A DNA stretch of 58,315 bases from Comamonadaceae bacterium (GCA_947451565.1 CANFZT010000002.1:1-58315); one strand, 5' to 3'; positions 27,560 to 36,871 are shown, numbered from the stretch's first letter. Notes: generated by a model not told the origin, from the sequence alone. Numbers and translations: made by a program.

Positions 27560-27588
27560 GCCTGCGTGCTTGGCACGCAGGCTTTTTT
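27560..27588 (+). terminator. Rho-independent terminator after the dioxygenase gene
   Basis: Perfect 10-bp stem GCCTGCGTGC / GCACGCAGGC with a TTG loop, followed by TTTTTT. It separates the dioxygenase gene from the importer operon that starts at 27711. Confidence 0.92.
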
Positions 27589-27710
27589 ATGCCTGGTGCG
27601 TATGAGCATATAGCTCAAACATGGGTGTAGATCGATATCTGATTTTCGTCGTTCACAGGCAGTGACGAAGTCCGTAGAGTCGCTGGTTTTCTGGTGTTGA
27701 AAGACGTGTT

Positions 27711-28511
27711 TTGAGTGAATTCCGTATTTGGCGTGATACCGCGCACTGGCAAAGTGTTGTCGCCGATGCCTTGTTGGCATGGGTGTTCCCACTGGTTCTT
27801 TTACTGCTTTGGCAAGCCTCTCATGTGTATGAGTGGGTGCCAGATCAAGTGTTACCAGCACCTGGCCATGTGTGGGACACCTTGGTTGAGTTGAGCTTGT
27901 CTGGCGAGTTGTGGGGGCATTTGCAAATCAGTGCGCAGCGTGTGTTCTATGGCTTTTGGGTGGGTGGATCACTTGGTTTTTTGCTCGGGGTTGGCTTAGG
28001 ACTATCTCCCACCTTCAATGCGTACGTCTATCCATCGTTCAAAGCATTCAGTCAAGTGCCAGTGATTGGTTGGTTGCCATTGCTGATGTTGTTGGTAGGG
28101 ATTGATGAGGCTTTGAAAATTTTGTTGATCGCCAAAGCGGCCATGGTCCCCGTGGCGGTCAATACCTGCCAAGGCATTCAAGCCGTGGCCAATCAATACG
28201 TTGAAGTGGCGAAAGTGTTTCGATTCACGCGTCGCCAATTGCTCACGCACGTGGTGTTGCCTTCTGCGACGCCTCAAATTTGGAACGGGTTTCGCTACGG
28301 ATTCACCCACGCATGGTTGGCTTTGGTGGTGGTTGAGCTGTTGGCATCTTCCGAAGGAATTGGTTTTTTGATTGTCTATGGTCGCCAGCTATTTCAGCTA
28401 GACATTGTTCTCGCAGCTGTGGTGGTGGTGGGCGTCTTGGGTTATTTGATTGACAAAGCATTGAGCGCTTCTGAGGCTTATTTGCTGCGTTGGCGTAAAG
28501 CAGGTCTGTGA
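27711..28511 (+). CDS. ABC transporter permease (sulfonate/sulfate ester type), first subunit
   Basis: Inner-membrane permease of the SsuC/TauC family, 266 residues. Hydrophobic helices include LLAWVFPLVLLLLWQASHVYEWV and LGYLIDKAL; the cytoplasmic EAA loop VAKVFRFTRRQLLTHVVLPSATPQIWNGF is present. The start is TTG at 27711; no in-frame ATG fits the family length. It lies 3' of a terminator, so it needs its own promoter in the 120-bp gap. It overlaps the second permease gene by GTGA. Confidence 0.88.
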   Translation: MSEFRIWRDTAHWQSVVADALLAWVFPLVLLLLWQASHVYEWVPDQVLPAPGHVWDTLVELSLSGELWGHLQISAQRVFYGFWVGGSLGFLLGVGLGLSPTFNAYVYPSFKAFSQVPVIGWLPLLMLLVGIDEALKILLIAKAAMVPVAVNTCQGIQAVANQYVEVAKVFRFTRRQLLTHVVLPSATPQIWNGFRYGFTHAWLALVVVELLASSEGIGFLIVYGRQLFQLDIVLAAVVVVGVLGYLIDKALSASEAYLLRWRKAGL

Positions 28512-29323
28512 GTTTGAGGATGTCTCAGTCTTTATTGAAAAAAACCAACATGGCATCTGTAGCGCTGGCTTTGCGTGGATGGGTGTTGCCTGTGGTGTTG
28601 TTGCTCGTGTGGTGGGCAGCGGTCGCATGGAAGTGGACCAGCTCGCCCATTTTGGTATCACCCATCGCCGTTTGGGACCGTGCTGTTGAACAGGTCTTGA
28701 GTGGTCATTTGAGTGAGGCTTTGTTGGCAAGCTTGCATCGCGGTGCGTATGGATTTGCGTGGGGCAGCTCTGCAGGATTTTTATTGGGTTCGCTTTTGGG
28801 TTTATCTCGCTTGTTTGAAAAGTTGATTGCTCCCAGTTTTCATACGTTCAAACAAATTTCACTGTTCGCATGGATTCCTCTGTTGTCAATGTGGTTTGGC
28901 GTGGGTGATGAATCCAAGATTGCCTTCATTGCTTTGGCTGCATTTTTCCCGGTCGTGCTCAACACCTTTGAGGGGTTTCGCAGTGTGCCGCGTGAGTCCA
29001 TTGAGGTGGCACGTGTCTTTGCCTATATCCCGACTCAGTTGTGGTTGCGGGTGGTTTTTCCTTCTGCGGCGCCCTCTGTGCTGACGGGCATTCATTTGTC
29101 GCTGATTTACACCTGGCTGGCGACTTTAGGCGCTGAGTATTTGATGTCTTCAGGCAAAGGAATCGGCAACACCTTGATCGAAGGACGCGAACACTTTCTG
29201 ATGGACTTGGTGTTGTTTGGCGTACTGGTGATTGGAAGCATCGGTTTCTTGCTGAACTATTCCTTGTCGATTTTGGAACGCCATGTTTTGGCTTGGCGCC
29301 AACAAACCATCGCACGTTATTGA
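28508..29323 (+). CDS. ABC transporter permease, second subunit
   Basis: Paralogue of the previous permease, 271 residues, with the same EAA pattern ([26 protein letters not shown]). A heterodimeric permease fits: SsuC is a homodimer, whereas Ats-type importers contain two permease domains (recalled; not verifiable here). Start GTG 28508 overlapping the upstream stop, or ATG 28520, which is closer to AGG. The ATPase gene follows after 8 bp. Confidence 0.88.
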   Translation: MSLRMSQSLLKKTNMASVALALRGWVLPVVLLLVWWAAVAWKWTSSPILVSPIAVWDRAVEQVLSGHLSEALLASLHRGAYGFAWGSSAGFLLGSLLGLSRLFEKLIAPSFHTFKQISLFAWIPLLSMWFGVGDESKIAFIALAAFFPVVLNTFEGFRSVPRESIEVARVFAYIPTQLWLRVVFPSAAPSVLTGIHLSLIYTWLATLGAEYLMSSGKGIGNTLIEGREHFLMDLVLFGVLVIGSIGFLLNYSLSILERHVLAWRQQTIARY

Positions 29324-29331
29324 GAGTACAC

Positions 29332-30168
29332 ATGGCACACACAGGTACATTGGGCATTCATCGCCTTTACAAAAAATACAAGGTCAAAGGCCAAGACCTT
29401 TCGGTGTTGGAAGACATCAACTTACAAATTGAGCCTGGTGAGTTTGTCAGCATTGTTGGCAGCAGCGGTTGTGGCAAGTCCACACTGTTGCGCTTGATCA
29501 TTGGCTTAGAAGAAGGCTATGAAGGTGCCATTGAATTGGATGGCCAACGCATTGCCGGCACAAGCTTGAATCGCGGCATTGTGTTTCAAGAGCATCGACT
29601 GTTTCCCTGGCTCACGGTGGAGCAAAACATTGGTGTCGGTTTGTTGAATTCAGACTTGACCGAGGGGTTGCGCCGCCAAGCAGTGCGTGAACACATCGCG
29701 CTAGTCGGATTGGAAGGGTTTGAAACGGCCTACCCGCATCAACTTTCTGGAGGCATGTCTCAACGTGTGGCCATTGCACGTGCGTTGGTGAATCGACCTG
29801 AAATTTTGCTGCTGGATGAGCCTTTTGGGGCGCTAGATGCGTTGACGCGTGCCCATTTGCAAGATGAGCTGAAACGAATTTGGCAAAGCGAGGGCATCAC
29901 CATGATCTTGGTGACCCACGATGTCGAAGAAGCGGTGTATCTGGGTGATCGTGTGGTGGTCATGGAGCCTCGTCCCGGTCGCGTTCGGCAAAACATCCCG
30001 ATTGAATTGCCACACCCAAGAGACCGTAGTCAATTGGCTTTTGTGCGAATCAAAGAATCGGTCTTGGCTGAATTTGCGAACTTGGACGCAGGCGACACCT
30101 CACCCACATTCGCGCACGACTTTGTGCCAGCCCATATCCCGATTGATGCATGGCAATTTGCTGTCTGA
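29332..30168 (+). CDS. ABC transporter ATP-binding protein
   Basis: ATPase of the permease pair, 278 residues from ATG 29332 (the track start 29293 lies in the permease gene). Walker [11 protein letters not shown]-loop [10 protein letters not shown], signature [16 protein letters not shown], Walker [14 protein letters not shown]-loop LVTHDVEEA. NrtD/SsuB/TauB class. The C-terminal tail ([13 protein letters not shown]) lacks a regulatory domain. The binding-protein gene starts 24 bp later. Confidence 0.94.
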   Translation: MAHTGTLGIHRLYKKYKVKGQDLSVLEDINLQIEPGEFVSIVGSSGCGKSTLLRLIIGLEEGYEGAIELDGQRIAGTSLNRGIVFQEHRLFPWLTVEQNIGVGLLNSDLTEGLRRQAVREHIALVGLEGFETAYPHQLSGGMSQRVAIARALVNRPEILLLDEPFGALDALTRAHLQDELKRIWQSEGITMILVTHDVEEAVYLGDRVVVMEPRPGRVRQNIPIELPHPRDRSQLAFVRIKESVLAEFANLDAGDTSPTFAHDFVPAHIPIDAWQFAV

Positions 30169-30192
30169 GTGATTTTTTTTGAAAGGTAATGA

Positions 30193-31290
30193 ATGTCTCG
30201 TGTGAATTTGATGAAGCGCCGCCTCCTGTCTGCGAGCTTATTGGCTGCGATGGTGGGCAGCTTTTATGCACTGCCAGTTCGTGCTGCTGATGTGCCCTCT
30301 GTGATTCGTATCGGATCGCCCGAGTTGGGTGTGGGCGGTAAATCGGCCACTGGAACAGGCGCAGCCTCCGTGGTGCAACACCAAAAATGGTTAGAGCAAG
30401 AGTTTGCAAAAGATGGCATCAAAGTGGAGTGGGTGTTCTTCCGTGGTGCTGGCCCTGCTGTGCACGAAGCGGTATCAGCCAAACAGTTGGACTTCTTTTA
30501 CTTGGGCGATTTGGCGTCTGTGATTGGCAAAGCACGCGGGCTGCCATCGAAGTTCATATTTCCCACAGCACGTGGCACCAACAGCTATTTGGCCACGGCA
30601 CCTGGCGTTGAGGTGAAAACAGCCGCTGATTTGAAGGGTTTGAAAATTTCGGTTCTCAAAGGCACGGCATACCAGAGACCGTTTGACCATTTGTTGGCTT
30701 CGGCTGGTTTGACAGAAAAAGATGTCAAGCTCATCAACCTCGATTGGCCGAGCTCTAAGGCGGCTTTGGTGGCCAAAGAGATTGATGCCACATTTGGCGG
30801 CTCTGATTTGTTCTTGCTCAAAGACAAAGGCGTCAACATTCCACTCAGCACCAAGGGGCGTGGTCCTGAATTCAAAATTGATGCTGGATTTTTGGCTACC
30901 GAGGATTTCATCACCAAATACCCCGCCATCACAGCGCGTGTGGTCAAGCAGCTTGTTCGTGCAGCGCATTGGAGTTCGGAAGAAAAAAACCGAGAAGCTT
31001 TTATCAAATTGGCGGTTGAAAACAGCGGTCATCCAGAGGTGTCGCTGCGTGCTGAATATGAGGGGGAGGCGTTGAAATCTCGCTTCTCCCCCTTGATCGA
31101 CGATGACTTAATTGCCGACTACCAACGCGTGGTGGATGAAGGTCTCAAGCTGGGCTTGATTCGCCAAGGCTACAACGTGAATGAGTGGTTTGACGCCAGC
31201 TTTGTGCAGCAAGCACTCAAAGAGCTCAAGCTAGAAAAGTACTGGGTCGAGTTAGATGCCAAAGGCAAAGCCAAATCGAAAGGCAAATGA
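30193..31290 (+). CDS. ABC substrate-binding protein (sulfate-ester/sulfonate type)
   Basis: Periplasmic binding protein of this importer, 365 residues, AAAGG before ATG 30193. Signal peptide MKRRLLSASLLAAMVGSFYALPVRAA. The mature opening SVIRIGSPELGVGGKSATGTG and EWVFFRGAGPAVHEAVSAKQLDFFYLGDL differ clearly from the SsuA consensus (IGYQK...WxEFxxGP) and resemble AtsR-type binding proteins. A paralogue is at 36872. A sulfatase gene overlaps its end (ATGA), pointing to a sulfate ester as substrate. Confidence 0.88.
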   Translation: MSRVNLMKRRLLSASLLAAMVGSFYALPVRAADVPSVIRIGSPELGVGGKSATGTGAASVVQHQKWLEQEFAKDGIKVEWVFFRGAGPAVHEAVSAKQLDFFYLGDLASVIGKARGLPSKFIFPTARGTNSYLATAPGVEVKTAADLKGLKISVLKGTAYQRPFDHLLASAGLTEKDVKLINLDWPSSKAALVAKEIDATFGGSDLFLLKDKGVNIPLSTKGRGPEFKIDAGFLATEDFITKYPAITARVVKQLVRAAHWSSEEKNREAFIKLAVENSGHPEVSLRAEYEGEALKSRFSPLIDDDLIADYQRVVDEGLKLGLIRQGYNVNEWFDASFVQQALKELKLEKYWVELDAKGKAKSKGK

Positions 31291-32624
31291 GCATGACCGA
31301 TTTGAAGCGCCCCAATATTGTGTTTGTGTTGGCCGATGACTTGGGGTGGGCAGACCTGAGTGTGTACGGACAAACTGATTTTGAAACACCGCACTTAGAC
31401 CGCATGGCGGCAGAGGGGGTGCGTTTCACGCAAGCCTATGCCAATTCGGCGGTGTGCTCGGCAACGCGTTTTGCGCTGATCACTGGACGCTATCAATACC
31501 ATTTCAGAGGTGGTTTGGAAGAACCGCTCGTGCGTCAAGCGCATGTGCATGGCTTGCCTCCCGAGCACCCAACTCTCCCTTCGGTGTTACGTGATAACGG
31601 GTATGCCACAGCATTGATTGGCAAATGGCACTTGGGGAGCCTGCCAAACTTTGGCCCTTTGAAAAGTGGCTATGACAAGTTTTTTGGCAACTATGGCGGT
31701 GCCATTGACTACTTCACGCACAAGCCGGGCGTGGGTGAGGCCGTACCGCGTGATTTGTATGAGGGTGAAGTGCCTGTCGAGCGAGTGGGCTATTTCACAC
31801 AGCTTTTGGCAGATGAGGCCAGCTCTTGGATCAAGTCACAAAGCAAAGACAAACCATTCTTTTTGTCTCTGCATTTCACCGCACCTCATTGGCCTTGGGT
31901 GGGGCCGGAGGATGAAGAGGTTTCAAAGAATTTGAAAAACATTTTTCACTATGACGGCGGCAATTTGTTGACCTATGCCAAGATGGTTCGATCGTTGGAT
32001 TCAGCGGTGGGGCAAGTGCTTCGTACCCTCAAGGCACAAGGCTTAGATGACAACACGATTGTGGTGTTCAGCAGCGACAACGGAGGGGAGCGATTTGCAA
32101 AAACATGGCCGTTCACAGGTCAAAAAACTGAATTACTCGAAGGGGGGCTCCGTGTGCCTACGCTGTTGCGTTGGCCCGCCAAACTCAAATCTCAAGTGAG
32201 CGAGCAAGTGACTATCAGCATGGATTGGTTGCCCACTTTGTTGGCGGCAGCCGGTGTATCGCCTACTTTGCCGTATGTGCCAGATGGTGAAAACATATTG
32301 CCTGTGCTAACGGGTGAAAAACCTTCGTACGACAGAACCTTGTTTTGGCGCTACAAGGCGCAAGCGCAACGTGCTGTGCGCGATGGCAACCACAAGTATT
32401 TGAAGATCAACAACAACGAGTTTTTGTTTGATGTGGTCGACGATGTGCGTGAGCGGGCCAATTTGCGCGACAAAGAACCGATTGTTTTTGAAAGGCTGAA
32501 ACAGCTTTGGAATGATTGGAATGCCAAATTCTTACCCATCACCGATGAGGTATTCACACATGGCTTGACGCCAGATATTCAAGCAGATCGTTATCGACCC
32601 GAGCGTGAAACCCATGGCATCTGA
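31287..32624 (+). CDS. Type I sulfatase (formylglycine-dependent)
   Basis: Hydrolyses a sulfate ester to alcohol and sulfate. 445 residues. The metal site FVLADDLGWAD is at about residues 13-23; the formylglycine motif reads CSATR (Cys57) rather than CxPxR; KWHLG, APHWPW and FSSDNGGERF supply further ligands. There is no signal peptide, so it acts in the cytoplasm, unlike periplasmic arylsulfatases. No formylglycine-generating enzyme or anSME gene is in the window. It overlaps the binding-protein gene (ATGA), so import and hydrolysis are coupled. Confidence 0.92.
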   Translation: MSMTDLKRPNIVFVLADDLGWADLSVYGQTDFETPHLDRMAAEGVRFTQAYANSAVCSATRFALITGRYQYHFRGGLEEPLVRQAHVHGLPPEHPTLPSVLRDNGYATALIGKWHLGSLPNFGPLKSGYDKFFGNYGGAIDYFTHKPGVGEAVPRDLYEGEVPVERVGYFTQLLADEASSWIKSQSKDKPFFLSLHFTAPHWPWVGPEDEEVSKNLKNIFHYDGGNLLTYAKMVRSLDSAVGQVLRTLKAQGLDDNTIVVFSSDNGGERFAKTWPFTGQKTELLEGGLRVPTLLRWPAKLKSQVSEQVTISMDWLPTLLAAAGVSPTLPYVPDGENILPVLTGEKPSYDRTLFWRYKAQAQRAVRDGNHKYLKINNNEFLFDVVDDVRERANLRDKEPIVFERLKQLWNDWNAKFLPITDEVFTHGLTPDIQADRYRPERETHGI

Positions 32625-32748
32625 ATCAAATTCTCATCATTCTGTGGCATCAAATGCCAATGACCGTCTGACCTTGCTGGAAGTTGGTCAGATGGTATTG
32701 ATGGTGGCTATTGCTTCCTTTGGAATTTACTTTGTTTGGATTAATTAA
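32614..32748 (+). CDS. Possible small single-pass membrane protein
   Basis: Not in the ORF track. A 44-codon reading frame from ATG 32614 overlaps the sulfatase end by 11 bp: hydrophilic start MASESNSHHSVASN, then one hydrophobic stretch GQMVLMVAIASFGIYFVWI at the C-terminus. Its stop overlaps the convergent GST gene end by 8 bp. No clear ribosome-binding site. Coding status is uncertain; a similar short membrane-type ORF follows the binding protein at 45448. Confidence 0.35.
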   Translation: MASESNSHHSVASNANDRLTLLEVGQMVLMVAIASFGIYFVWIN

Positions 32749-33370
32749 CTTGATTTAGCGCTTCGATTGTGCGTGTTGCTTTGACACTCTCGCGCTCGTT
32801 GTAGCGCGTCAAGTAGTCGCTTAGCACGGGCGAGATCTCTAACAGGTTGCTACGCGACTGAATCCATCCCAAGAAAACCCCCAAGTAAATATCTGCAATC
32901 GTGAAGCGTTCGCTCACCAGCCAGGTGTGATGCTGCAGGTGTGTCACGATGGGTTGTAGAGCCGCCAACAAAAGCTGCTGTCCTTTTTGTTGAATATGGG
33001 CATGTTGTTCGACATCATCATGAAAACGCTGAGGTCGATTGATGACACGAAAACTTGCTGCATGCACTTCGCTGCTCAGGTAGCCGAGCCACGATTGGAT
33101 GAGACTTCGCTCAAGTGTGTAGGGGGGCGCAAACAAAGTTGTGTTTGGTCTGAGGTCCGCTAGGTAGGGCAATATGGCGGTGTTTTCGGTGAGTAAATTG
33201 CCATCCTCTAGAACGAGTGCAGGGACACGGCCAAAAGGTGAAATTTGTCGATGAGCAGCCTGTGGGTCAGTGAGAGACACAGCGACGATTTCAATGGGGA
33301 GTTTGAGTTCGTTGACCAGCACATGACTGGCAAAGCTGCATGCACCTGGGGCGATATAAAGTTTTGACAT
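32741..33370 (-). CDS. Glutathione S-transferase family protein
   Basis: 209 residues with thioredoxin-fold N-domain MSKLYIAPGACSFASHVLVNE, where Cys11 sits at the beta-class GST position, and the cis-Pro motif GRVPALVLEDG followed by LTENTAILPYLA that binds glutathione. The helical C-domain contains FTIADIYLGVFLGW. It lies 15 bp after the quinone oxidoreductase gene in a TauD-qor-gst operon. Roles could be glutathione-dependent removal of a product or breaking of a thioether; substrate not identifiable. Confidence 0.9.
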   Translation of the reverse strand: MSKLYIAPGACSFASHVLVNELKLPIEIVAVSLTDPQAAHRQISPFGRVPALVLEDGNLLTENTAILPYLADLRPNTTLFAPPYTLERSLIQSWLGYLSSEVHAASFRVINRPQRFHDDVEQHAHIQQKGQQLLLAALQPIVTHLQHHTWLVSERFTIADIYLGVFLGWIQSRSNLLEISPVLSDYLTRYNERESVKATRTIEALNQVN

Positions 33371-33385
33371 CGGTGTCTTTCTGTT

Positions 33386-34366
33386 TCAAATCACAAAAAT
33401 AGATGAGCCAGTGAGTTCTCTGGATTCGAGCGCATGGTGTGCCTGAGGCGCCTGTGCCAATTCGTATCGGTGTTGAATGTCAACATTGATTCGTCCACTG
33501 GCAATCAATGCAAAGAGTTGAGAGACCAGATCCTTTTTCTCCGCTGGATCGCTGATGTAATCGGCCAGTGCAGGGCGAGTGAGATGAAGAGATCCTTTGA
33601 CGGCAAAGATATGAGGATCAAAGGCCGGAATAGGACCACTGGCTGCGCCCACACACACCATCCAACCCCGCTTTTTGAGCGTGTCCAAAGAGTTCAAGAA
33701 TGTTGACTTGCCTACGCTGTCAAACACCACATCGACGCCAACACCGTTGGTGATTTCGCGCACACGTTGGGCGACGTTTTCATGGCTGTAGTTGATGACA
33801 TGGGCACAGCCGTGTTTCAGCGCAAGCTCGGCTTTTGCGTCAGATGACACAGCGCCGATGACTTCAACTCCCAAGAGCTTGGCCCACTGTGACACGATCA
33901 AACCCAACCCGCCCGCCGCCGCATGAAGCAGTAAGGTGTCACCTGCTTTGAATGGGTACAAACGACGCAGCAAATACGCAGCCGTGAGTCCGCGCATAGT
34001 GGCTGCAGCCGCGGTTTCGAAGTCGATGATGTCTGGCAATGGAATCAAGACCGAAGTTGGAACGATATGGTCAGATGCATACGCTCCGAGCGTGTTGATG
34101 AAACCGGTGTATGTGACACGGTCTCCTACCTTGACGTTGTCAACGTCATCGCCTAGTTCAGTTACCACGCCTGCTCCCTCTACGCCGATGCCTGAAGGTA
34201 AAGATATGGTGTAGGTACCGTTTCTAAAGTAGGTGTCAGCGTAGTTCAGCCCAACGGCTGCTTGCCGCAGTCGTACCTCGCCACGTTGAGGCGCTGGTAG
34301 CTTGATGTTTTGAAGATGCAAAACGTCTGGGCCACCCACAGGATTAAATCGAATAGCTTGAGTCAT
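33386..34366 (-). CDS. Zinc-independent quinone oxidoreductase (MDR family)
   Basis: NADPH-dependent quinone or enone reductase, 326 residues. MDR-type: AVGLNYADTYFRNGTY and GVEGAGVVTELGDDV form the catalytic domain, and the Rossmann motif AAAGGLGLIVSQWAKLLG binds NADPH; no zinc-ligand set is present. It sits 6 bp downstream of the TauD gene and upstream of GST. It may process the carbonyl product of the dioxygenase step (inference). Confidence 0.92.
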   Translation of the reverse strand: MTQAIRFNPVGGPDVLHLQNIKLPAPQRGEVRLRQAAVGLNYADTYFRNGTYTISLPSGIGVEGAGVVTELGDDVDNVKVGDRVTYTGFINTLGAYASDHIVPTSVLIPLPDIIDFETAAAATMRGLTAAYLLRRLYPFKAGDTLLLHAAAGGLGLIVSQWAKLLGVEVIGAVSSDAKAELALKHGCAHVINYSHENVAQRVREITNGVGVDVVFDSVGKSTFLNSLDTLKKRGWMVCVGAASGPIPAFDPHIFAVKGSLHLTRPALADYISDPAEKKDLVSQLFALIASGRINVDIQHRYELAQAPQAHHALESRELTGSSIFVI

Positions 34367-34372
34367 GTGTGA

Positions 34373-35308
34373 TCAACGTGCAGACTGTGGACCTTTATTT
34401 AAGACGGCCGATACACGCTCGCCCCATCGATCTTCAGGGTAGTAGTCCCAAATGGCGCGATGTTGTACGGCCCAGTTGTCCCAAAACAGCAAGGTGCCGG
34501 GTTCCCACTTCACGCGGACTTGAAAGTGCGGGTTCTTCTCGATGTGCTGATACAAATGTTGCAGCACCGCAGTACTTTCTGCTGTGCTGAGCTCAACGAT
34601 GTGAGATGTGAAACCACTGTTGACGTACAGAAACTTTTGACCTGTGAATGGATGCTTGGCAACCACAGGGTGCGTTGCTGTTGGAAACGTCTTGCCTGCT
34701 TCAGGCTTGGTGCCGTAGCCAATGGTCCATGGCAGGGCACCATCATGCACGGCCGTGAGTCCTTCTAAGAACTGCTGATAGGCAGGGGAGAGTGATTCAT
34801 AAGCCAACACATTGTTGGCAAATGCCGTATCGCCTCCACCAAATTGAGGCAATCGAGTGACATGCAGAAACGATCCCCAAATGGGATGCGCATCACACGA
34901 TACATCGTTGTGCCAGCCTTCGCCTGCGGTGAATTCAGAATCTTTGGTTGTTTTCCAAGCCAAGACGTCAGGGTCAAACTCTTGGCTATCACCGAGTACC
35001 TTGGATGACTCTTGGCGCGCTTTGGCTAAAGCATGTCGGTGCAAAGTTCCAAAACGACGCACAAAGGCTTTGTGTTGTTCTCGGGTCAGTTGCTGATTGC
35101 GAAATGCGACGACCAAGTTTTCATGCATCGCTCTTCGGATTTCAGAAAATTGCGCATTTGAAATGTCTTTGGATAAATCCACGCCATGCACTTCTGCACC
35201 TAGCGTAGGCGTTAAGCGTCGAACCTCAATGTGTGTATAGGGTTTGCGTTCAATGCCATGCCAATTCAATAACGCTTTCTTGGCCAAGCTGTTCGGGTGG
35301 AGGCTCAT
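34373..35308 (-). CDS. TauD/TfdA-family 2-oxoglutarate dioxygenase (second copy)
   Basis: 311 residues from the ATG at 35308; a TTG at 35362 gives a longer form but no start has a clear ribosome-binding site. Iron ligands His133 and Asp135 in EGWHNDVSC and His in VQHRAIWDYYP; the 2-oxoglutarate Arg is in DRWGERVSAV. The active-site flank differs from the 26.7-kb and 38-kb copies, so a different substrate is likely. The start codon falls in the arm of a perfect 13-bp inverted repeat. First gene of a TauD-qor-gst operon. Confidence 0.88.
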   Translation of the reverse strand: MSLHPNSLAKKALLNWHGIERKPYTHIEVRRLTPTLGAEVHGVDLSKDISNAQFSEIRRAMHENLVVAFRNQQLTREQHKAFVRRFGTLHRHALAKARQESSKVLGDSQEFDPDVLAWKTTKDSEFTAGEGWHNDVSCDAHPIWGSFLHVTRLPQFGGGDTAFANNVLAYESLSPAYQQFLEGLTAVHDGALPWTIGYGTKPEAGKTFPTATHPVVAKHPFTGQKFLYVNSGFTSHIVELSTAESTAVLQHLYQHIEKNPHFQVRVKWEPGTLLFWDNWAVQHRAIWDYYPEDRWGERVSAVLNKGPQSAR

Positions 35309-35344
35309 ACAGTCAATTTGTTTTGAAAAACTGACTGTATGAGC
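35303..35344. repeat. Perfect 13-bp inverted repeat spanning the dioxygenase start codon
   Basis: GCTCATACAGTCA (35303-35315) and TGACTGTATGAGC (35332-35344) are perfect inverted repeats with a 16-base loop. In the minus-strand mRNA one arm contains the ATG at 35308, so the fold would hide the start; at DNA level it is also a good palindromic operator in a divergent intergenic region. Confidence 0.75.
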
Positions 35345-35513
35345 GACAAGTTGATAAAGCAAAGAAGCTTTTCATCTATGGAGCTGAGAAATTCTCACAA
35401 CATGATTGCTTAGAAGTTTTTTGTATGTGAAGAGACAAATAAATTCCTTTACGTGGCACAGATCAAGCTGAAAAATCTTCAGAGATTGAAATCATTCTTA
35501 TGGAGGTATTCCA

Positions 35514-36854
35514 GTGACAACTGAAAAAAGGCAACTGCACTTGGGTGCATTTTTGCAAGGGGTAGGACATCATTTGGCTGCTTGGAGGCATCCTGACATT
35601 GATCCTTCCCATGCATTTAACTTGAATCATTTCAAAAATTTGGCACGGTTGGCTGAGTCCGCTAAATTTGATGCGATATTTTTTGCTGATAACTTGGGGC
35701 TGCCCAGCGCACCTGCGTCATTGCTTGCGAAAGCAGCCCCTGCGCACCCGTTTGATCCGTTACTGTTGTTGTCAGCCTTGACCTCAGTCACTGAGCGAAT
35801 TGGCCTGGTTGGGACCGTATCTACAACTTACCTGCCACCTTATCACTTGGCGCGTAAATTTGCCTCTTTGGATCACTTCAGCAATGGCCGTAGTGGATGG
35901 AATTTGGTCACTTCGGGCACAGATTTCGAAGCAAAGAATTTCGGACTTGACCAACAAATCAGTCATGCAAGCCGCTATGCACGGGCAGCTGAATATGTGG
36001 ATGTTGTCAAACACTTGTGGGACAGCTGGGAAGACGAGTCAGTGGCCTACAACCAATCAAGTGCTCAATTTCTAAAGCCACACACATTACACCGAGTGGA
36101 CCATCAAGGCCAACACTTCAAAGTCGAGGGTGCACTGCAAGCGCCTCGCCCTGTGCAAGGGTACCCAGTATTTGTGCAAGCCGGTTCATCTGATGATGGA
36201 CAAGATTTGGCGGCTGCGACTGCAGAGGTTGTTTTTACTGCTCAGCAAACCGTTGAAGATGCGAGGGCTTTCTATCAAAGCTTGAAGGCTAGGGTTGCTA
36301 AGTTTGGACGCAACCCAGATGCTGTGAAAGTATTGCCTGGAATTTCCCCCTACGTAGGTAAGACAGATGCCGAAGCGCAAGAAAAGTTTGAACAACTTCA
36401 ATCCCTGATTGACCCAGAGGTCGGTTTGGGCTTGCTGTCGGGCTTTATTGGGGGAAGCGTTGACTTCTCTAAATATCCCTTAGACGGACCACTCCCAGAG
36501 CTGCCAGCGACAGAAGGGTGGCAGAGTCGGCAGGAATTATTTGTGAAGTTGGCTAAGCGTGACAACTTGTCAATTCGGCAGCTATACCAACGCATCGCTG
36601 CCGCGAGAGGTCATGCCACGGTGATTGGCACGCCGCAAAGTATTGCAGACCAGTTAGAGCACTGGTTTAGTACCGAGGCGGCAGACGGATTCAATATCTT
36701 GGCACCTACGTTGCCTTATGGATTGGAGGACTTCGCGCAGTTGGTCATTCCTGAATTGCAAAAACGAGGCTTGTTTAGAACGCAATACACAGGGCGAACC
36801 TTGCGTGAGCACTTGGGCCTGGCACGGCCTGAACATCCCCATCTGAATTTTTAA
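35514..36854 (+). CDS. LLM-class flavin monooxygenase, paralogue of 24263
   Basis: 446 residues, GTG start with a textbook GGAGG seven bases upstream. The opening RQLHLGAFLQGVGHHLAAWRHPD, FDAIFFADNLGLPS, STTYLPPYHLARKFASLDHFSNGRSGWNLVTS and GSSDDGQDLAAATAEVVFTAQQ align along the whole length with the copy at 24263. Probably acts on a related organosulfur compound. The local base composition looks more AT-rich than the ssu region. Divergent from the TauD-qor-gst operon; the binding-protein gene follows after 17 bp. Confidence 0.9.
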   Translation: MTTEKRQLHLGAFLQGVGHHLAAWRHPDIDPSHAFNLNHFKNLARLAESAKFDAIFFADNLGLPSAPASLLAKAAPAHPFDPLLLLSALTSVTERIGLVGTVSTTYLPPYHLARKFASLDHFSNGRSGWNLVTSGTDFEAKNFGLDQQISHASRYARAAEYVDVVKHLWDSWEDESVAYNQSSAQFLKPHTLHRVDHQGQHFKVEGALQAPRPVQGYPVFVQAGSSDDGQDLAAATAEVVFTAQQTVEDARAFYQSLKARVAKFGRNPDAVKVLPGISPYVGKTDAEAQEKFEQLQSLIDPEVGLGLLSGFIGGSVDFSKYPLDGPLPELPATEGWQSRQELFVKLAKRDNLSIRQLYQRIAAARGHATVIGTPQSIADQLEHWFSTEAADGFNILAPTLPYGLEDFAQLVIPELQKRGLFRTQYTGRTLREHLGLARPEHPHLNF

Positions 36855-36871
36855 ATTAAAAGGAAAAATCA

